Source: Vitellaria paradoxa (taxonomy: Eukaryota; Streptophyta; Magnoliopsida; Ericales; Sapotaceae). Taken from it: 64,000 bases of DNA. The number at the start of each line of letters is the position of its first letter. Within the stretch, counting starts at the first letter, position 1. A model generated the notes under the pieces. It was not told where the DNA came from. It was given only the letters and a program-made list of their open reading frames with translations, and did not search any database. The translations under genes were made by a program, and so were the position numbers. The stretch covers positions 1,994,963 to 2,058,962 of the forward strand of contig CM034234.1 in NCBI GenBank assembly GCA_019916065.1, read 5' to 3'. Below, one piece after another: positions 46,101-58,254 of this stretch.

Positions 46101-49100
46101 TGGCCACCCCTAACCCCCCTAGTTTCGCCCCTAGCAACAGCAATGACTAGTCACTAGCTAAACCCACAAGGAAGAAGCCTAATTTCCAAATATTCTCAAG
46201 GTGGCAATGATCTGATTATGGGGTGAGAGAGATGAGAGTAGATGGAAATATTTAATGGTTAAATAGCCATGGATAGGAGGTTAATGTGTTTGATTGAGGG
46301 AATTAATCATACAGTCACCCGTGGTCAATGACAACGGTACTAGGAACATTGACGAGTTGAAGGGAAAATTAGCACCAGAAGCCAATTGCCACTAGTGGCG
46401 AGATGGCCTCCCTTGTATTAAAAAGGAAACTTTATCCTCATTTAGGTTTCTATAGAAACAATCTTTTTGTCTTGGGGTGACAACATCGGTAAGAGAAAAA
46501 TATACATAATTTATTTTTTTGTAAGTAATGTATTAAAATATGCACATATAAATGCCTCCATATTTTAGGGTTGAGGATTTTGTAGAAGGGATGATTATTA
46601 AATACATGGACAGAGAGTGCTAAAATTCAGAAATTTAAGGTTGCATTCGTATTTATTGATTCGAAATCATTACAAAAATGTAGTTTTTTAAAATCCTAGA
46701 TAATATTTGGCTCCACTACTTTAGCAATGGCTCCATAATTTAGTAGTAATTATAATAGATCTTACATGTATTCTTCTATAAATTAGCTAAATAAAAGTAC
46801 AACGCAAGTGCACAATGCTATCACATTACGAGATCTAGGGAGAGTCAGATGTAGGCAACCTTCCCCCTATAGCCAGAAAGTCTAATTCTAGCCTCCAAGG
46901 TTCAAACCCTTGACCCCTAGGTCATAATGAAACAACATTACCACTGATCTATTCTTATATAAATTAGATATCTTGCTTCTATTTTAAAGTAATTTAATTT
47001 GAAATTCAGGGATTTGAAATATACGGTTACCCAAGCTGAGCCTAAGCCTAATGTTGAAGAGAATTGTAATATAGGGAAATAAGAAAACAAGTGTTTGCAT
47101 AATAAGTACAGGAAACAACAGGCTTACCTGTTCTGGACCTGGAGAGGTCAAGACAGCAGTATTTCCACTGGGGAAAAACATTTTCAAATTACATGCACCT
47201 TGAGTCGCAGCACAGTTGTAGTAAGCCCCACTTGTATTGTAAAGGAAAGCCTTCATTTTGAAGTTCAGTTGCACCTATTTGACACGTAGTTCAAAGTAAA
47301 ATAATAACACAAACTGGTGGCAAAGAAATAAGGCATCCGTTTAGCACTTTCAATTTATTAACGGGCTAAGATTGTCGGACAAACAACTTCCAGTAAATTT
47401 AGTAGTTTAAAATTCACATTGGAGAGCCCAGAAAGGCACTAACCACTATTCTTAATGGAAACTGATTTTAAGTATTAGTAGTGATGGATGGACGGGAACT
47501 AACAATGCAACTAAGTCACCATCTGTTTAAACTCAATCATCAAACCTCGGGTTATATAATTAATTTATGTAATATACATTCTTTAGTACTATTTAATACA
47601 CGTGCATCCATGAACTGATCTACATAAATAACATATGCAAACTTGTGTGCATGTGCATTGAAGCCTTTTGACCATTAACACATTTTTCAAATTGGTAATT
47701 ATGTCCTATTGCTAGCACTCTAGCACGTAACTTTGCGCTGTGATAGAAATTTTGGGAAGAGTACCAACATAACAGACCCACTATTAAAGTAATCGTATTG
47801 AACATGGAACCAACTTATTTCATGTGGTAAGAAATGTTGTAGCCATTATTCCGGGAAATGGTTCATCAAAAGTTCCCTTTCTTATGATGGTGAGGTCCTA
47901 ACCTGTAATTGCTTGTCTCCCCTTCCATTTTAACTTTAAAAAAAAAAAAAAATGACAACGGGCTTTTAAATACAGATAGCACTCACTAAATATCCATAAA
48001 TCCCTGAATGAAGAATTTAGTCCTAGGAATTTGATATTTGACTACCAAGGGATCTTCCCTGCAGGATAACAGGCACCATTTTAAATATTCATTTCAGCTG
48101 TATTATAAGTTAGTTCTTAAAATTCAATCAATTTTTTTGGTTACCTATAAAAGAAAAAATAAGTCATTTTAAACTCTTCCTAAATTCCTCATCAAGACAA
48201 GGGAGAAAAGCTCCACCAAATCCCACATAACAAGCAGGATACACTCCATATCCTCTTTCCATCCAATTGGTTGGGGCTTGAATAGGCTCAAAGTGCATGA
48301 CACCACTGGTCCAAGGCACCCTTTTTTTTTTCTAGCCAAACAGCCTCCTCTTATCTTCTTCCTTAAAAAGTGACTGCTCTGGCTTCATTGTTCTACAACA
48401 GATTATTATATTGAGTTGATGCCCCAACCAAATACATAGCAGACAAAGAAACCCAAGTCAACGGGTTGAGACGGTTTAAAATCTCGTAGTTGGCCTCTCT
48501 ACATTTTTATGACATGAAGAATGCATCCCAAAGGTTCACACGCTAGATGGATCCTAAGGCTCATGGAACATATGGCAATGGACAAAGCTTCCCCAGAATA
48601 ACTACTTAGGTAATTGTAAACACATTTTAATTAATATTCAGTCCACCAGGTGTCCACAAAAGAACATAATCACCACTTAACCAATTAACAAAAATCTCAA
48701 GGATATTTGATTTCTAAAGTTGGAAATAAAAAATTCAAAGAAGCAACAGATCCACAGTACTTGTTACTTGTTATCTTAAACAATTCTGCACAAAGCCTGA
48801 AAATTATGCCAAAGAAAACAGGTCAATGAAATAAGATATGAGGTTATCCATTTACCTCCACTTCATCCGAGTTCAGGTTACCCACTGCGACATAATAAGT
48901 AGAAGCCGTGAAAATATCCTGCTCGATTATACCACTTCCTGTAGAGAAGCAGGAACCTATTTAGCACACAATTCTACTCAATCAAGCATGCTTTTTCACT
49001 TTTTGCATCTCACCATGAATATTGTTCCATGATAAGGTGGTATTAGGATATGATGGATTCTCGAGCCATTGAGCAAAGCCTTCACTCCCTGCAAGTTTGA

Positions 49101-52100
49101 GAATTAAAATTGTATAACACAGTAAATAGTTTAAAGTAATTGAAAACAGCAAATGCATTTACAATCAACAATCAATAACATGTCTGTGCAAATAGAAGAG
49201 AGACAACAACTGAGTATATCTGCAAAATATCAAAATGATAGAAACATGCTCCAAGCATAGCATAATTATATTGGAGCCACTAAAACATATAAACCATAAG
49301 AATTGTCACAAACCAGAATGTGTTGGAATTTTCCATATATTGAGCATACATTAATTAATTTTTATTTTGCCAAAAACGGATTAGAATCAAGTTAAAGATG
49401 AGGACGTATATGATAAGACCCATTTTGTTGTGATCTATATTGTTGGGCCTATGTACACTTAATAGGGATAATGACATCAGATGGTTAGTGTGAGCCAATT
49501 GTTGAACCCACTGCAAGCCTTTTATGGGAGGGCCCAGTGATGCTAAGGTTTACCCTCTACATATTGGCTAGGTCCCCTCTCTTCACAATACACAGATTGT
49601 TGTTCCTATTGATAGCCGTCATATTGATTGTGATAAAGAGGAAGGCCAAACCCTAATATTTTAATCTTTCAAAGTTGAAAATGGAACAATCACAATCCGG
49701 TACACTTCCACATATCTTACTTTTATGTAATTAATATTCCAATTTTTACATACAATTGTATGAATTTATTTCCAACAATTGGTATTAGAGCCAATTGTAT
49801 GTGAATTTGAAATTTTATTTTATGTTTTTCTTTTTTTTATATAAAACTTTGATTTCAAAGTTTTGAACCAGATCTTGTGTTTATTGATACAAATAATTCA
49901 ACTTCTGTTTTTTGGAATCTAATAAAGGGCCTTTGTTCCTCTCAAAACAAGGAAAATTTTGATATAAAGTTTGCAATTTAACTCATATTCTATTAGTAGA
50001 AAAGTCTATACGAAGTTTGCCCTAGATAATAACCTAGATTCAAATTTTGTTGATCAAAACCTATTATTTTGTGCATAAAAAAATTAATTAAATTATATAT
50101 TTATGTTCTTGGGATTATTTTGAATTCAAACATATAATTTTATCCATCAAAGTTTAGGTTTTGTAGTAAAACCAACCATGGCCGAATCTAGATTTCTTCA
50201 AAGTTTGATTTTATGCAAAAGTCTCAGTTTGAAAATCATACATATTTGTTTGTTGTTTCAAAACGAAAGCCCATAAATTGATTGGTCGATCCATTTAAAT
50301 GGATATGATGTCTGCTTCAGAGGTTTATTCTCTCATGAAAACATCCAAAATAGACCACATGTTTATAAGCCACGTTCTATTAGTCTTGTGACCACACGAC
50401 TGGGTTGAGATCCAAAACTTCAATTTGGGTCGGACTCTGGAAAGTCTTCGCGCATTGTATCTTCTTTTGTGGCATTTTTTTTTTAACAAATTAATATGTT
50501 TTATTATAATTCCATTTTTTTTTTTTTTTGCAATATCTTAAAACCGTGAAGTATTTTTTTTTTTTTATGAATTTTACTGGTTACTTAATTTTGATATTTT
50601 GGATTTAATGGTAATATCTACTCTCACTGGTTTTAATTGCATAATATTAAATTTTTTTTTAGCTATTTAATGGCCTTGAAAGTGCTTATTTATGTTTTTT
50701 TTTTTTTTAAAAAGCACATATTTTTTTAAGAGCATAAAATAATAATTACAATCATAAGCAATTTATGTGTGATTATGTCATGGCAAGAAATATTTGGTTG
50801 ATACTAGTGTTACTGCCCAAAGGGATATGCTCGTTGATTCTTGATATTTCTTACAAATTTATACAGGACGAGCCATTATATTATTACATATAATAACCTA
50901 CCCAAAAGGGGTTATTGTATGTGCTAATGACAAGGTTAAAATTCAGTAACTGATCAGAGAATATTTGGGTTAGAAGGGTCTTTCTGCCCAAAGGGGATTG
51001 ACTATTCAAATCTAGGTATTCTCATTGGTGGTTTATGGAAAAGACCTCATAGCATGTTATACTCTCTGCCCAAAAGGAAGACGACAATGATGCACCGAGC
51101 CATCCCTTATAGTTTATATTTGATTAAGTTTAAAGCATATTTTTTGCCTCTGATTGCTAATCATTATTTTATTTTATTTTTTTTATTTAGTTACTTTTGC
51201 GGTCAACAATAACAACACCACTATTGTCTTGCTTAATGACTCGAATTATAAGAAGTGGAAGCAATACATTAAATTTGCCTTTGGAATTGTTGACATAGAT
51301 ATGGCCTTAAGAGAGCCTAAGCCTGCCGCACTTACTGCCACTAATACAGCATCTGAAAAGAAGTTATATGCAAAGTAGGAAAGATCTAATCGCCTAAGTC
51401 TTTTGGTGATTAAGAGATCTATCTCAGAGTATCTTTTGAGTGGTCTGCCTGAGATCAATAATGCCAAGGTAATTTTTGATGCTGTGAGACAGAGATATAA
51501 AGTATCCAGTAAGGCTGAGACTGGGACCCTAATGAATGAACTTACCAGCTTGAAATATGACAGTGTGAGTGGGGTACGAGAGTATATCCCCAAACTTGTT
51601 TTTATCCAGTCCAAACTTAAAAACCTTGATGTCACAATCTCTGATGATTTTATTGTTCACCATGCCCTTAATTCTCTTCCACCAGATTTTAGTCAGATAA
51701 AAACTGCCTATAATACCTAAGATTAATCTTGGAGTGTGAATGACCTTATTGCCAAATATGTTTTAGAGGAAGAGAAACTTAGGAAAGAGAAGACTATTAC
51801 TGCCATGTTTGTCTCTCAATCCAAACCTAGTCAGGGAAAGGGGAATTCTGGGAACCGTAGAAAACTTAAGGCCAATACTCCTCATAAGGGTCAGGACAAA
51901 GACAAGTAGGGTAAAGGTAATGGTCAGACTCAAAATGTGTTACGTCCTAATGCTGTCATAAAGAAAAAGGTCAAGTGTTTTTCTGTAAAAAAAAGGGCCA
52001 CAGTAGGAGGGAATGCACTAAATTTCAAGCTTGGTTAGAGAAAAAGAAAAAGAAATGAGGTAAATCACTTGTTTTAATTTGCTTTGAATCCAATTTAATT

Positions 52101-55100
52101 GATGTCCCATCGAATTCTTCGTGGTTTGACAGTGGTGCAACTGTTCATGTTACCATATCTTTGCAAGAATTCAAAAGCAAACGGAAGCCAAGTGAGAACG
52201 AAGCTCAGCTTAAAGTGAGGAATGATGAAGCAGTTAAAGTCGAGTTCATAGGAGATATTATTTTAAATTTGGAGTCTGGTTTTAAACTTATTTTGGAAAA
52301 TACTTTTTATGTATTGTCTTTTAGACGAAATTTAATTTCTGTTTCTTCTTTGGACAAAATTTGTTATTGTTTTCAATTTCATAATGGTATGGTTGATTTA
52401 TTTCATAATTCTCAAATTGTTGGGCATGGTGTTTTGAACAATGGTTTATATAAGCTGAATCTAATCCATAATTTTGAGTATGCCTCTTTCCATGTTGACA
52501 ATAGTGTGTCTAAGAGACCTAAAATTAAAGATAAATCTTCTTTCTAATGGCATAAAAAATTGGGTCATATTTCTAAAGAAAGAATTCAAAGGCTTATTGA
52601 TGATAATATTTTAATGCCACTTGATTTTGGGGACTTAAGCACCTGTGTTGACTGTATTCATGGAAAGCTAACCAAGACTAAGAAAAATAGTGCAACCCGC
52701 AGTAGTAGCCTACTTGAGATTATACACATTGACATAAGTGGACCTTACACTATTACTTTTGTAGCAATAAATTTTTTCTCACTTTCATTGATGATTTCTC
52801 TTGTTTTGGCTATATTTTTCTTATAAAAGAGAAATCAAACACTCTTGAAAATTTTTAAATTTTAAAAAATGAAGTTGAAAAACAATTATCAAAAGGCATT
52901 AAAGTTGTGAGGTTTGACTGTGGTGGTGAGTATTATGGCAAACATAATGTCACTGGAGAGCATATGGGACCGTTTGCTAAGTACTTGCAAGAATGTGGGA
53001 TTATTGCCCAATATACCATGCTTGGTAGCCTTTTGATGATTGGTGTGATTGAAAGGCGTAATCACACTCTTAAATATATGATAAGGAGTATGATGAGTAG
53101 GTCTAATTTGCCCATGTACCTTTGGGATGAGGCCATTAAGTGTGCCATTTATATCCTTAATAGAGTCTCCAGTAAATCTATTCCTAAAACACCTTTTCAA
53201 TTATGGACTGGTTGAAAATCTAGCCTTAATCATCTTTGTGTTTGGGGTTGTTTAGCAGCAGTGAGGATTTATAACCCATTTGAGAGAAAAACTGACTCCA
53301 GAACCACGCGTTGTTACTTTATTGGGTACCTAGATTCTAAAAGATACAGGTTCTACTGTCCCACACTAGGTGCTAGGATTGTTAAGTCTCAGACAGTTAA
53401 ATTCTTGAAGCTTGATACTGCTAATGTGGTGATATCATAGGTATTGTGACTGTACCTGTTGATAGAAATGATCATCACCAATTCGAGCCTAACACTATTC
53501 CTACCCCTAATATTGTTCCTACCCCTGATCCTATTGTCTGCTCCAGAAGCTCCTGTTAGGAGATCTGGGAGACAGAGAAGATCTGCTATTTCTGATGAAT
53601 ACATTGTTTATCTTGGTGAGAGTGACTACGATGTAGGTCTTGTTATTGATCTAGTGAATTTTGCTAGTGCTGTTTCAAGTCCTCAATCCAGCATATAAAT
53701 GGATGCTATATCAGATGAAATGCGATCTATGGCAAATAATGAAGTGTGGGAGCTAGTTGATCCTCCCATGAAATGCAAGCCTATTGGTTTTAAATGGATG
53801 TTTAAAACCAAGAAGGATTCTAAAGGGCAGATTTAGAGATTTAAGAGTAGATTGGTTGCTAAGGGTTTTACTCGAAGGGAATGAGTCGATTATAATGAGA
53901 CCTTTTCACCCGTTTCATCAAATGACTCATTTAGGATTATCATGGCTTTTGTGGCTCATTTTGACTTGGAGCTCTACCAAATGGATGTCAAGACTGCCTT
54001 CTTGAATGGTGATCTAGATAAAGAGATATATATGTCACAACCAGAAGGTTTCAAGGTAGAAGGACACATGGTGTGTAGTTGAAAAAGTCCATCTACAGTT
54101 TGAAGCAAGCTTCACGCCAATGGTACTTAAAATTTGATAAAATAGTCACTTCTTTGGGTTTTGTCGAAAATAAGGTTGATCAATGCATATATCTCAAGGT
54201 CAGTGGAAGAAATTTTATCTTTCTTATTCTTTATGTTGATGATATCCTTCTTGCTAGTATTGATTTGGATCTCTTGAGAGATACTAAGTCACTGTTGTCT
54301 AACACTTTTGATATGAAAGATCTTGGAGAAGCCTCTTTTGTTTTGGGCATTAAGATCATTTGTAATAGATCTCGTGATATGTTGGGACTTTCTCAAAAGG
54401 GATACGTCAATCGTGTACTTGAGAGGTTTAATATGCAAAATTGTCGACCTTGTGAAGTTCCAGTTGTGAAGGGAGATAAATTCAGCAAGAGTCAAACTCC
54501 TAAGAATGATCTTGAAGTGAAATCCATGTAGAACATACCCTATACCAGTGCAGTCGGTAGTCTCATGTATGCACAAGTATGTACCTGGCCAGATATAGCT
54601 TTTGCTGTGAGTGTTCTTGGGTGGTATCTCTCGAATCCTGGAATAGATCATTGGATAACTACAAAGAAAGTTATAAAATATTTGTAGAGAACGAAAGACT
54701 ATATGCTTCTTTATAGAAAAGTTGATAATCTTGAAGTCATTGGTTATTCAGATTCAGATTTTACTGGATGTTTAGATGACATGAAGTCTACTTTAGGATA
54801 CATAGTTATGCTAGCCAGTGGAGCTGTTTCTTGGAAGAGTATCAAGCAAACTCTTACAGCGTCTTTGACCATGTATGCTGAGTTTGTAGCCTGTTTTGGC
54901 GCTACAACTCATGCTATTTGGTTGCGAAATTTCATCTCAGAACTAAAGGTAATTGATTCTATAGCTAGACCACTAAAGATTTTTTGTGATGATAGTGCGG
55001 CCATTTTCTTTTTCAAGAACAATAAATCTTTAAGTGGGTCTAAGCATATAGAGATCAAATATTTATTTGTTAAGGATTTGATAAAAAAATGAGACATCAT

Positions 55101-57658
55101 CATTGAGCATATTGATACCGAACGGATGATGGCAGACCCCTTAACCACGGGACTTAGACCCATTGTTTTTAGTAGGCATGTTTCTAACATGAGTGTTATA
55201 GAGTCTTTTGATGTACTTAGTTAGTGGGGTTATTTCTTTACATTATCTAACAATTTTTTTTTTGTTGAAACTTATAGTTTCTCATTCTTATTGATATTGA
55301 ATGAAAGTTATCATCTATGTTCTTTTGATAACATTAGTACATGAATATATTCATGATTTTGTATATATATTATATTTGAAGTCTTAAGTTTCTTGTTACT
55401 TAAGCATTTTGGGATATATCTTACTTTACTTTTGAGATATTTTATGTAAGGCATATTGGTTTCCATTTGAAACCTTAGAATTTTCTTGCTTATTTAATAA
55501 GCATATTGAAAGAGAATTTAAATGTTTGACGAGCATATCTAAAGAGAATTGGACTAGTAAGGAATAAGCACATTTATAAGATTATCTATCGAGTGCTAAT
55601 TTCCACCACACTACCTCATTTGATCCACGTCGATAAGGTCGTTGATATTTATAATTATGAATAGTATTACATAAATTATAAATGTAATGTCTGCCTTGGT
55701 TCGATATTGATTATTTTATTGGACGAGATTGTTTTAGGTGTTATTTCTCATCTTTACTTGGTTTTGAAATGTAGCCACATATAGTCTCTAACCCAAAAGC
55801 CATTTTGAAGATCTTTTCTAAAATTAAAAAGAAATAATTAATGTTTGCTTAACTGGGAGAATGTTAGAATTTTTCATATATTTAGTATAGATTAATTAAT
55901 TTTTATTTTGCCAAAAAGGGATTAGAACCAAGTTAAAGATGAGGACGTACATAATAAGACCCATTTTGTTGTGATCTATATTGTTGGACCTATGTGCACC
56001 TAATAGAGATAATGAGATTAGAAGGTTAGTGTGGGCTAGTTGTTGAGCCCACTGCACGCCTTTTATGAGAGGGTCCAGTGAGGCTTAGGTTTATCCTCTA
56101 TATATTGGCTAGGTCCCCTCTCTTCAAAATACACAAACAGTTGTTCTCATTGATAGCCGTCATATTGATTATGATAAAGAGGAATGCCAAGTCCTAATAT
56201 TTTAATCTTTCAGAGTTGAAGATGGAACAATCACAATGCGGTACACTTATGCATATTTTATTCTTATGTAATTAATATTCCAATTTTTACATACAATTGT
56301 ATGAATTTATTTCCAACAGAATGATGATATATTAAAGAATCAACCCACGGAATAGATTGAATGAAACCATTTAAAATAAGAGGGCAGAAAAGAGGAAAAA
56401 GGGGGGGTGGAAGTGAGAGCAGAAGAATGTCTTTAGTCAACAAGGCAGCAAAAGAAAAAAGAAAAGCACGTTGGTGTATGGAGAGGTGTACAATGTTAGT
56501 GGCATCCCTGCAGGGAACTCCAGGAAAAAATGTGCTCATGCACAATATTTTCACTTAAAAAAAAAACAAAAAAAAAAAAATACTTCAATGGACAGAATAC
56601 TTTCAAACATGCTTTAAAAGGATGTTTATTTTGGTTCGTAGTGATGAAAGGCAGTAAATGAGGCAATAGTTCCTAGAAGAGTGCTGGTCATGAAGTGCAA
56701 ACATACCTTCAGCAATTACAAGGATTAGAGAAGATGACACTTCGGAGCTCACGCTGTATGAAATATTCATTTGAGAACCCTCATTCAATACATATATCCA
56801 TTCCTGTAGCAAGCAAGAAAAAGAATTTACTCATAAGTCATAAATCTATTAAATTTGAAAATCTGGTGTATAAAAAAATGAATTAGAAATGCATTGCCTT
56901 GTGAAAACCAGCAGGGAGAGAGGTGCTGTGAGTTTGGGACCAAGTAGCTACAACATCAAGGGGTGGATCTTTGTAAAATCCATACAGATGAGGTCCAGTC
57001 TTTGCATTGTCTAATTGCTCCACCTGGTAATTAGGCAATCCGATTCAAGACCCGACCCTAAAAGCAAATACGAAAGAGAAGGGGACGAGTTCTATCAAAT
57101 TACCTTTACATACTCCACAAACAGGGGATTAGGTGCTAGTAGAATTGAACTATATGGGCCAAGTTGCAGGTTCATAGAACCATACACCCCCAAAATCAAA
57201 GTCATCGAAACTGATGTATATATATATATTAAAAAAAAAAAAAAACCACAATCCAACACCAAATTCATTCGAATTCATCAGTCTCTCAAGCTAAACAGCA
57301 CAATCAGGATCCAAAAATAAATAGAAACGCAAATTTATCCACGAGTCGTGAAAAATGCACAAGATCGAGAGGACGAACCAAAGAACCAGAAGGTAAGGAC
57401 AACGATTATGCAAGACCAGCTATCGTCTCTGATCAACATCGATGTCTCCTCGGCTTCCGTTGTTGTCGGATAATGTACATGATAAGAAACCCCAGTCTCT
57501 GGCTGAACGAACGGCGAAGGTCGATCCCGGTCCTCCGCCCCCTCCTCTCTCACCGGAAAAGAGGAAGACGATGTCGATGCAGCACCGGAAGTTCCGGCGT
57601 TGGTTGAAGACGACGAGGAAGAGGGTTGCGACGGCGGAGTCCGGTCTGGTTCCTCCAT
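43108..57658 (-). CDS. Membrane-anchored RING-type E3 ubiquitin ligase, APD family
   Basis: Ten exons on the minus strand, 57658-57379, 57210-57104, 57023-56898, 56803-56707, 49088-49014, 48938-48856, 47274-47128, 44555-44483, 44400-44067 and 43183-43108, join in phase to 465 residues. There is a Ser-rich N-terminus, a first membrane segment (about 83-110, CIIVVLTFWFFVSMTLILGVYG), and a large probably lumenal domain with blocks such as EWIYVLNEGSQMNISY and VLTSPGPEQ. A second membrane segment (about 322-345) and an acidic cytosolic stretch follow. A C-terminal C3HC4 RING finger spans 414-452 (LCAIC, LPCGHCVAC, CPICRRNIKKVRRIF). This architecture is that of Arabidopsis APD1-4 (aberrant pollen development), RING ligases of the endomembrane system; the paralogue is undecided. 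Intron 3 has a GC donor. Intron 4 is 7.6 kb because of a Copia insertion in the opposite orientation. Intron 7 holds a hAT-like MITE and a SINE. Confidence 0.9.
45728..46133. mobile_element. hAT-like MITE with 8-bp target duplication
   Basis: A 406-bp non-coding element flanked by the perfect direct repeat GCAACAGC (45720-45727 and 46134-46141). The left end runs CAATGACAAAGCCAGGATTT and the right end is CCTAGTTTCGCCCCTA. These resemble a degenerate version of the common plant termini CAGGGGCGGAGCCAGG and CCTAGCTCCGCCCCTG. The right end also carries GGGGGGCATGGCCACCCC just inside. The left terminal repeat is eroded. Confidence 0.65.
46797..46952 (-). mobile_element. Au-like SINE
   Basis: On the minus strand the segment begins near AGTGGTAATGTTGTTTCATT, continues with GACCTAGGGGTCAAGGG and a B-box-like GGTTTGAACC, then GGAAGGTTGCCTACA, and ends near GCATTGTGCACTTGCG. 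This order (GACCT/AGGTC, GGGTTCGA-like B box, GGTAAGGCTGCGTACA-like, TTGTGCACTGGG-like) is that of the plant Au SINE family, derived from a tRNA gene. The copy is diverged and its exact ends are uncertain. Confidence 0.55.
47275..48855 (-). other. Intron 6 of the APD-type gene
   Basis: A 1.6-kb GT-AG intron of ordinary AT-rich sequence with no recognisable repeat ends or coding DNA. Confidence 0.65.
49321..49777 (+). repeat. 5' LTR of Copia-1
   Basis: A 457-bp direct repeat partner of 55862-56318, with the termini TGTTGGAA and TTCCAACA forming the usual short inverted repeat. Confidence 0.93.
51190..55223 (+). pseudogene. Broken gag-pol of Copia-1
   Basis: Pieces of one polyprotein in at least three frames, with several stops and frameshifts. 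gag (about 51200-51960) contains SNYKKWKQYIKFAFGIVD and SGLPEINNAKVIFDAV. A zinc knuckle remnant (about 51970-52025) is broken by a one-base loss. Protease retains SSWFDSGATVHVT, and pre-integrase/integrase fragments run to about 53400. Reverse transcriptase (about 53700-54540) retains SIYSLKQASRQWYLKFD and LYVDDILLAS. RNase H (about 54720-55100) retains the GYSDSDFTGCLDD and TASLTMYAEFVACFGA region. It cannot be translated as one product. It resembles the polyprotein of Tnt1-94-type elements. Confidence 0.9.
55862..56318 (+). repeat. 3' LTR of Copia-1
   Basis: A 457-bp repeat starting TGTTAGAA and ending TTCCAACA, followed directly by the GAATG target duplication. It differs from the 5' copy by about 46 substitutions with no length change. 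Confidence 0.93.
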
Positions 57659-58254
57659 CTACGAAGATAAAATGTACGGAGAGAAGGAGAGGACGGGAAG
57701 GAGATGGAAATGGAGTAAAACCCGAACCCTAACCCGATATGGCTCAGAAATTTTGGTTGGAAAGAAGAAGAATCCATGGAAGGACAAAAGGGGGAAGAAT
57801 GTGACTAACTGAAAATGTTCACCAATCAGTCGTTTCGATGGGCGGGAGACTGGTAGTTATGTGCAGCCGGAGTGACTGTTGGGTGAGTTCTAATACTCTA
57901 CGCTGCAACTACCAAAGTTGTCAGCATGATTGACCAATCACCTGCCGTCCCTCTTCTAGGGTCCCACTTCTTGAAGATTCGTTGCCTATTCCATTCATAT
58001 ACCGGAATTTTTAAAGTTTAAAAGACCACTGTAGAAAATTCCATGGAGAATAATTTCTAGTAGCCGCCATGCCAAGTCATATCAAAATAAAAAGTGATAA
58101 ATTTATCGAATTTTCTATGTAAATTTAGCAATATTTTTTTTTTTATAATTTAAAACCCTGATCAGTTGATTATAACTTTCAACGAACTGCGTAATTAATT
58201 TATTATAACTTTCAACGAACTGCGTAACTAATGAGTAAATCAGGAAAATGTATG
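57659..58254. other. Promoter interval of the APD-type gene
   Basis: About 600 bp separate the APD-type start codon (minus strand) from the 5' LTR of Copia-2 (plus strand). A GC-richer leader occupies about 57659-57800. A duplicated phrase, TTATAACTTTCAACGAACTG, occurs near 58169 and 58202. Confidence 0.55.

Larger units (their letters stand above)
44556..47127 (-). other. Intron 7 of the APD-type gene
   Basis: A 2.6-kb GT-AG intron containing a hAT-like element (45728-46133) and an Au-like SINE (46797-46952), both listed separately. No other coding sequence was seen. Confidence 0.65.
49321..56318 (+). mobile_element. Complete but decayed Ty1/Copia LTR retrotransposon (Copia-1)
   Basis: A 6,998-bp element in intron 4 of the APD-type gene, opposite to that gene's strand. 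It has two 457-bp LTRs starting TGTT and ending AACA, flanked by a perfect 5-bp target duplication GAATG (49316-49320 and 56319-56323). A primer binding site like the initiator tRNA-Met complement (TGGTATTAGAGCC, 49780-49792) follows the 5' LTR, and a purine tract (CTGGGAGAA) precedes the 3' LTR. By eye the LTRs differ at about 46 of 457 positions (roughly 10 percent), so the insertion is old. Domain order gag, protease, integrase, RT, RNase H is Copia type. A non-coding leader of about 1.4 kb precedes gag. Confidence 0.93.

Noticed and set aside
57442..57812. Plus-strand open frames opposite APD exon 1
   Set aside because: Antisense shadows of the Ser-rich first exon; Arg/Lys-rich with no family match.
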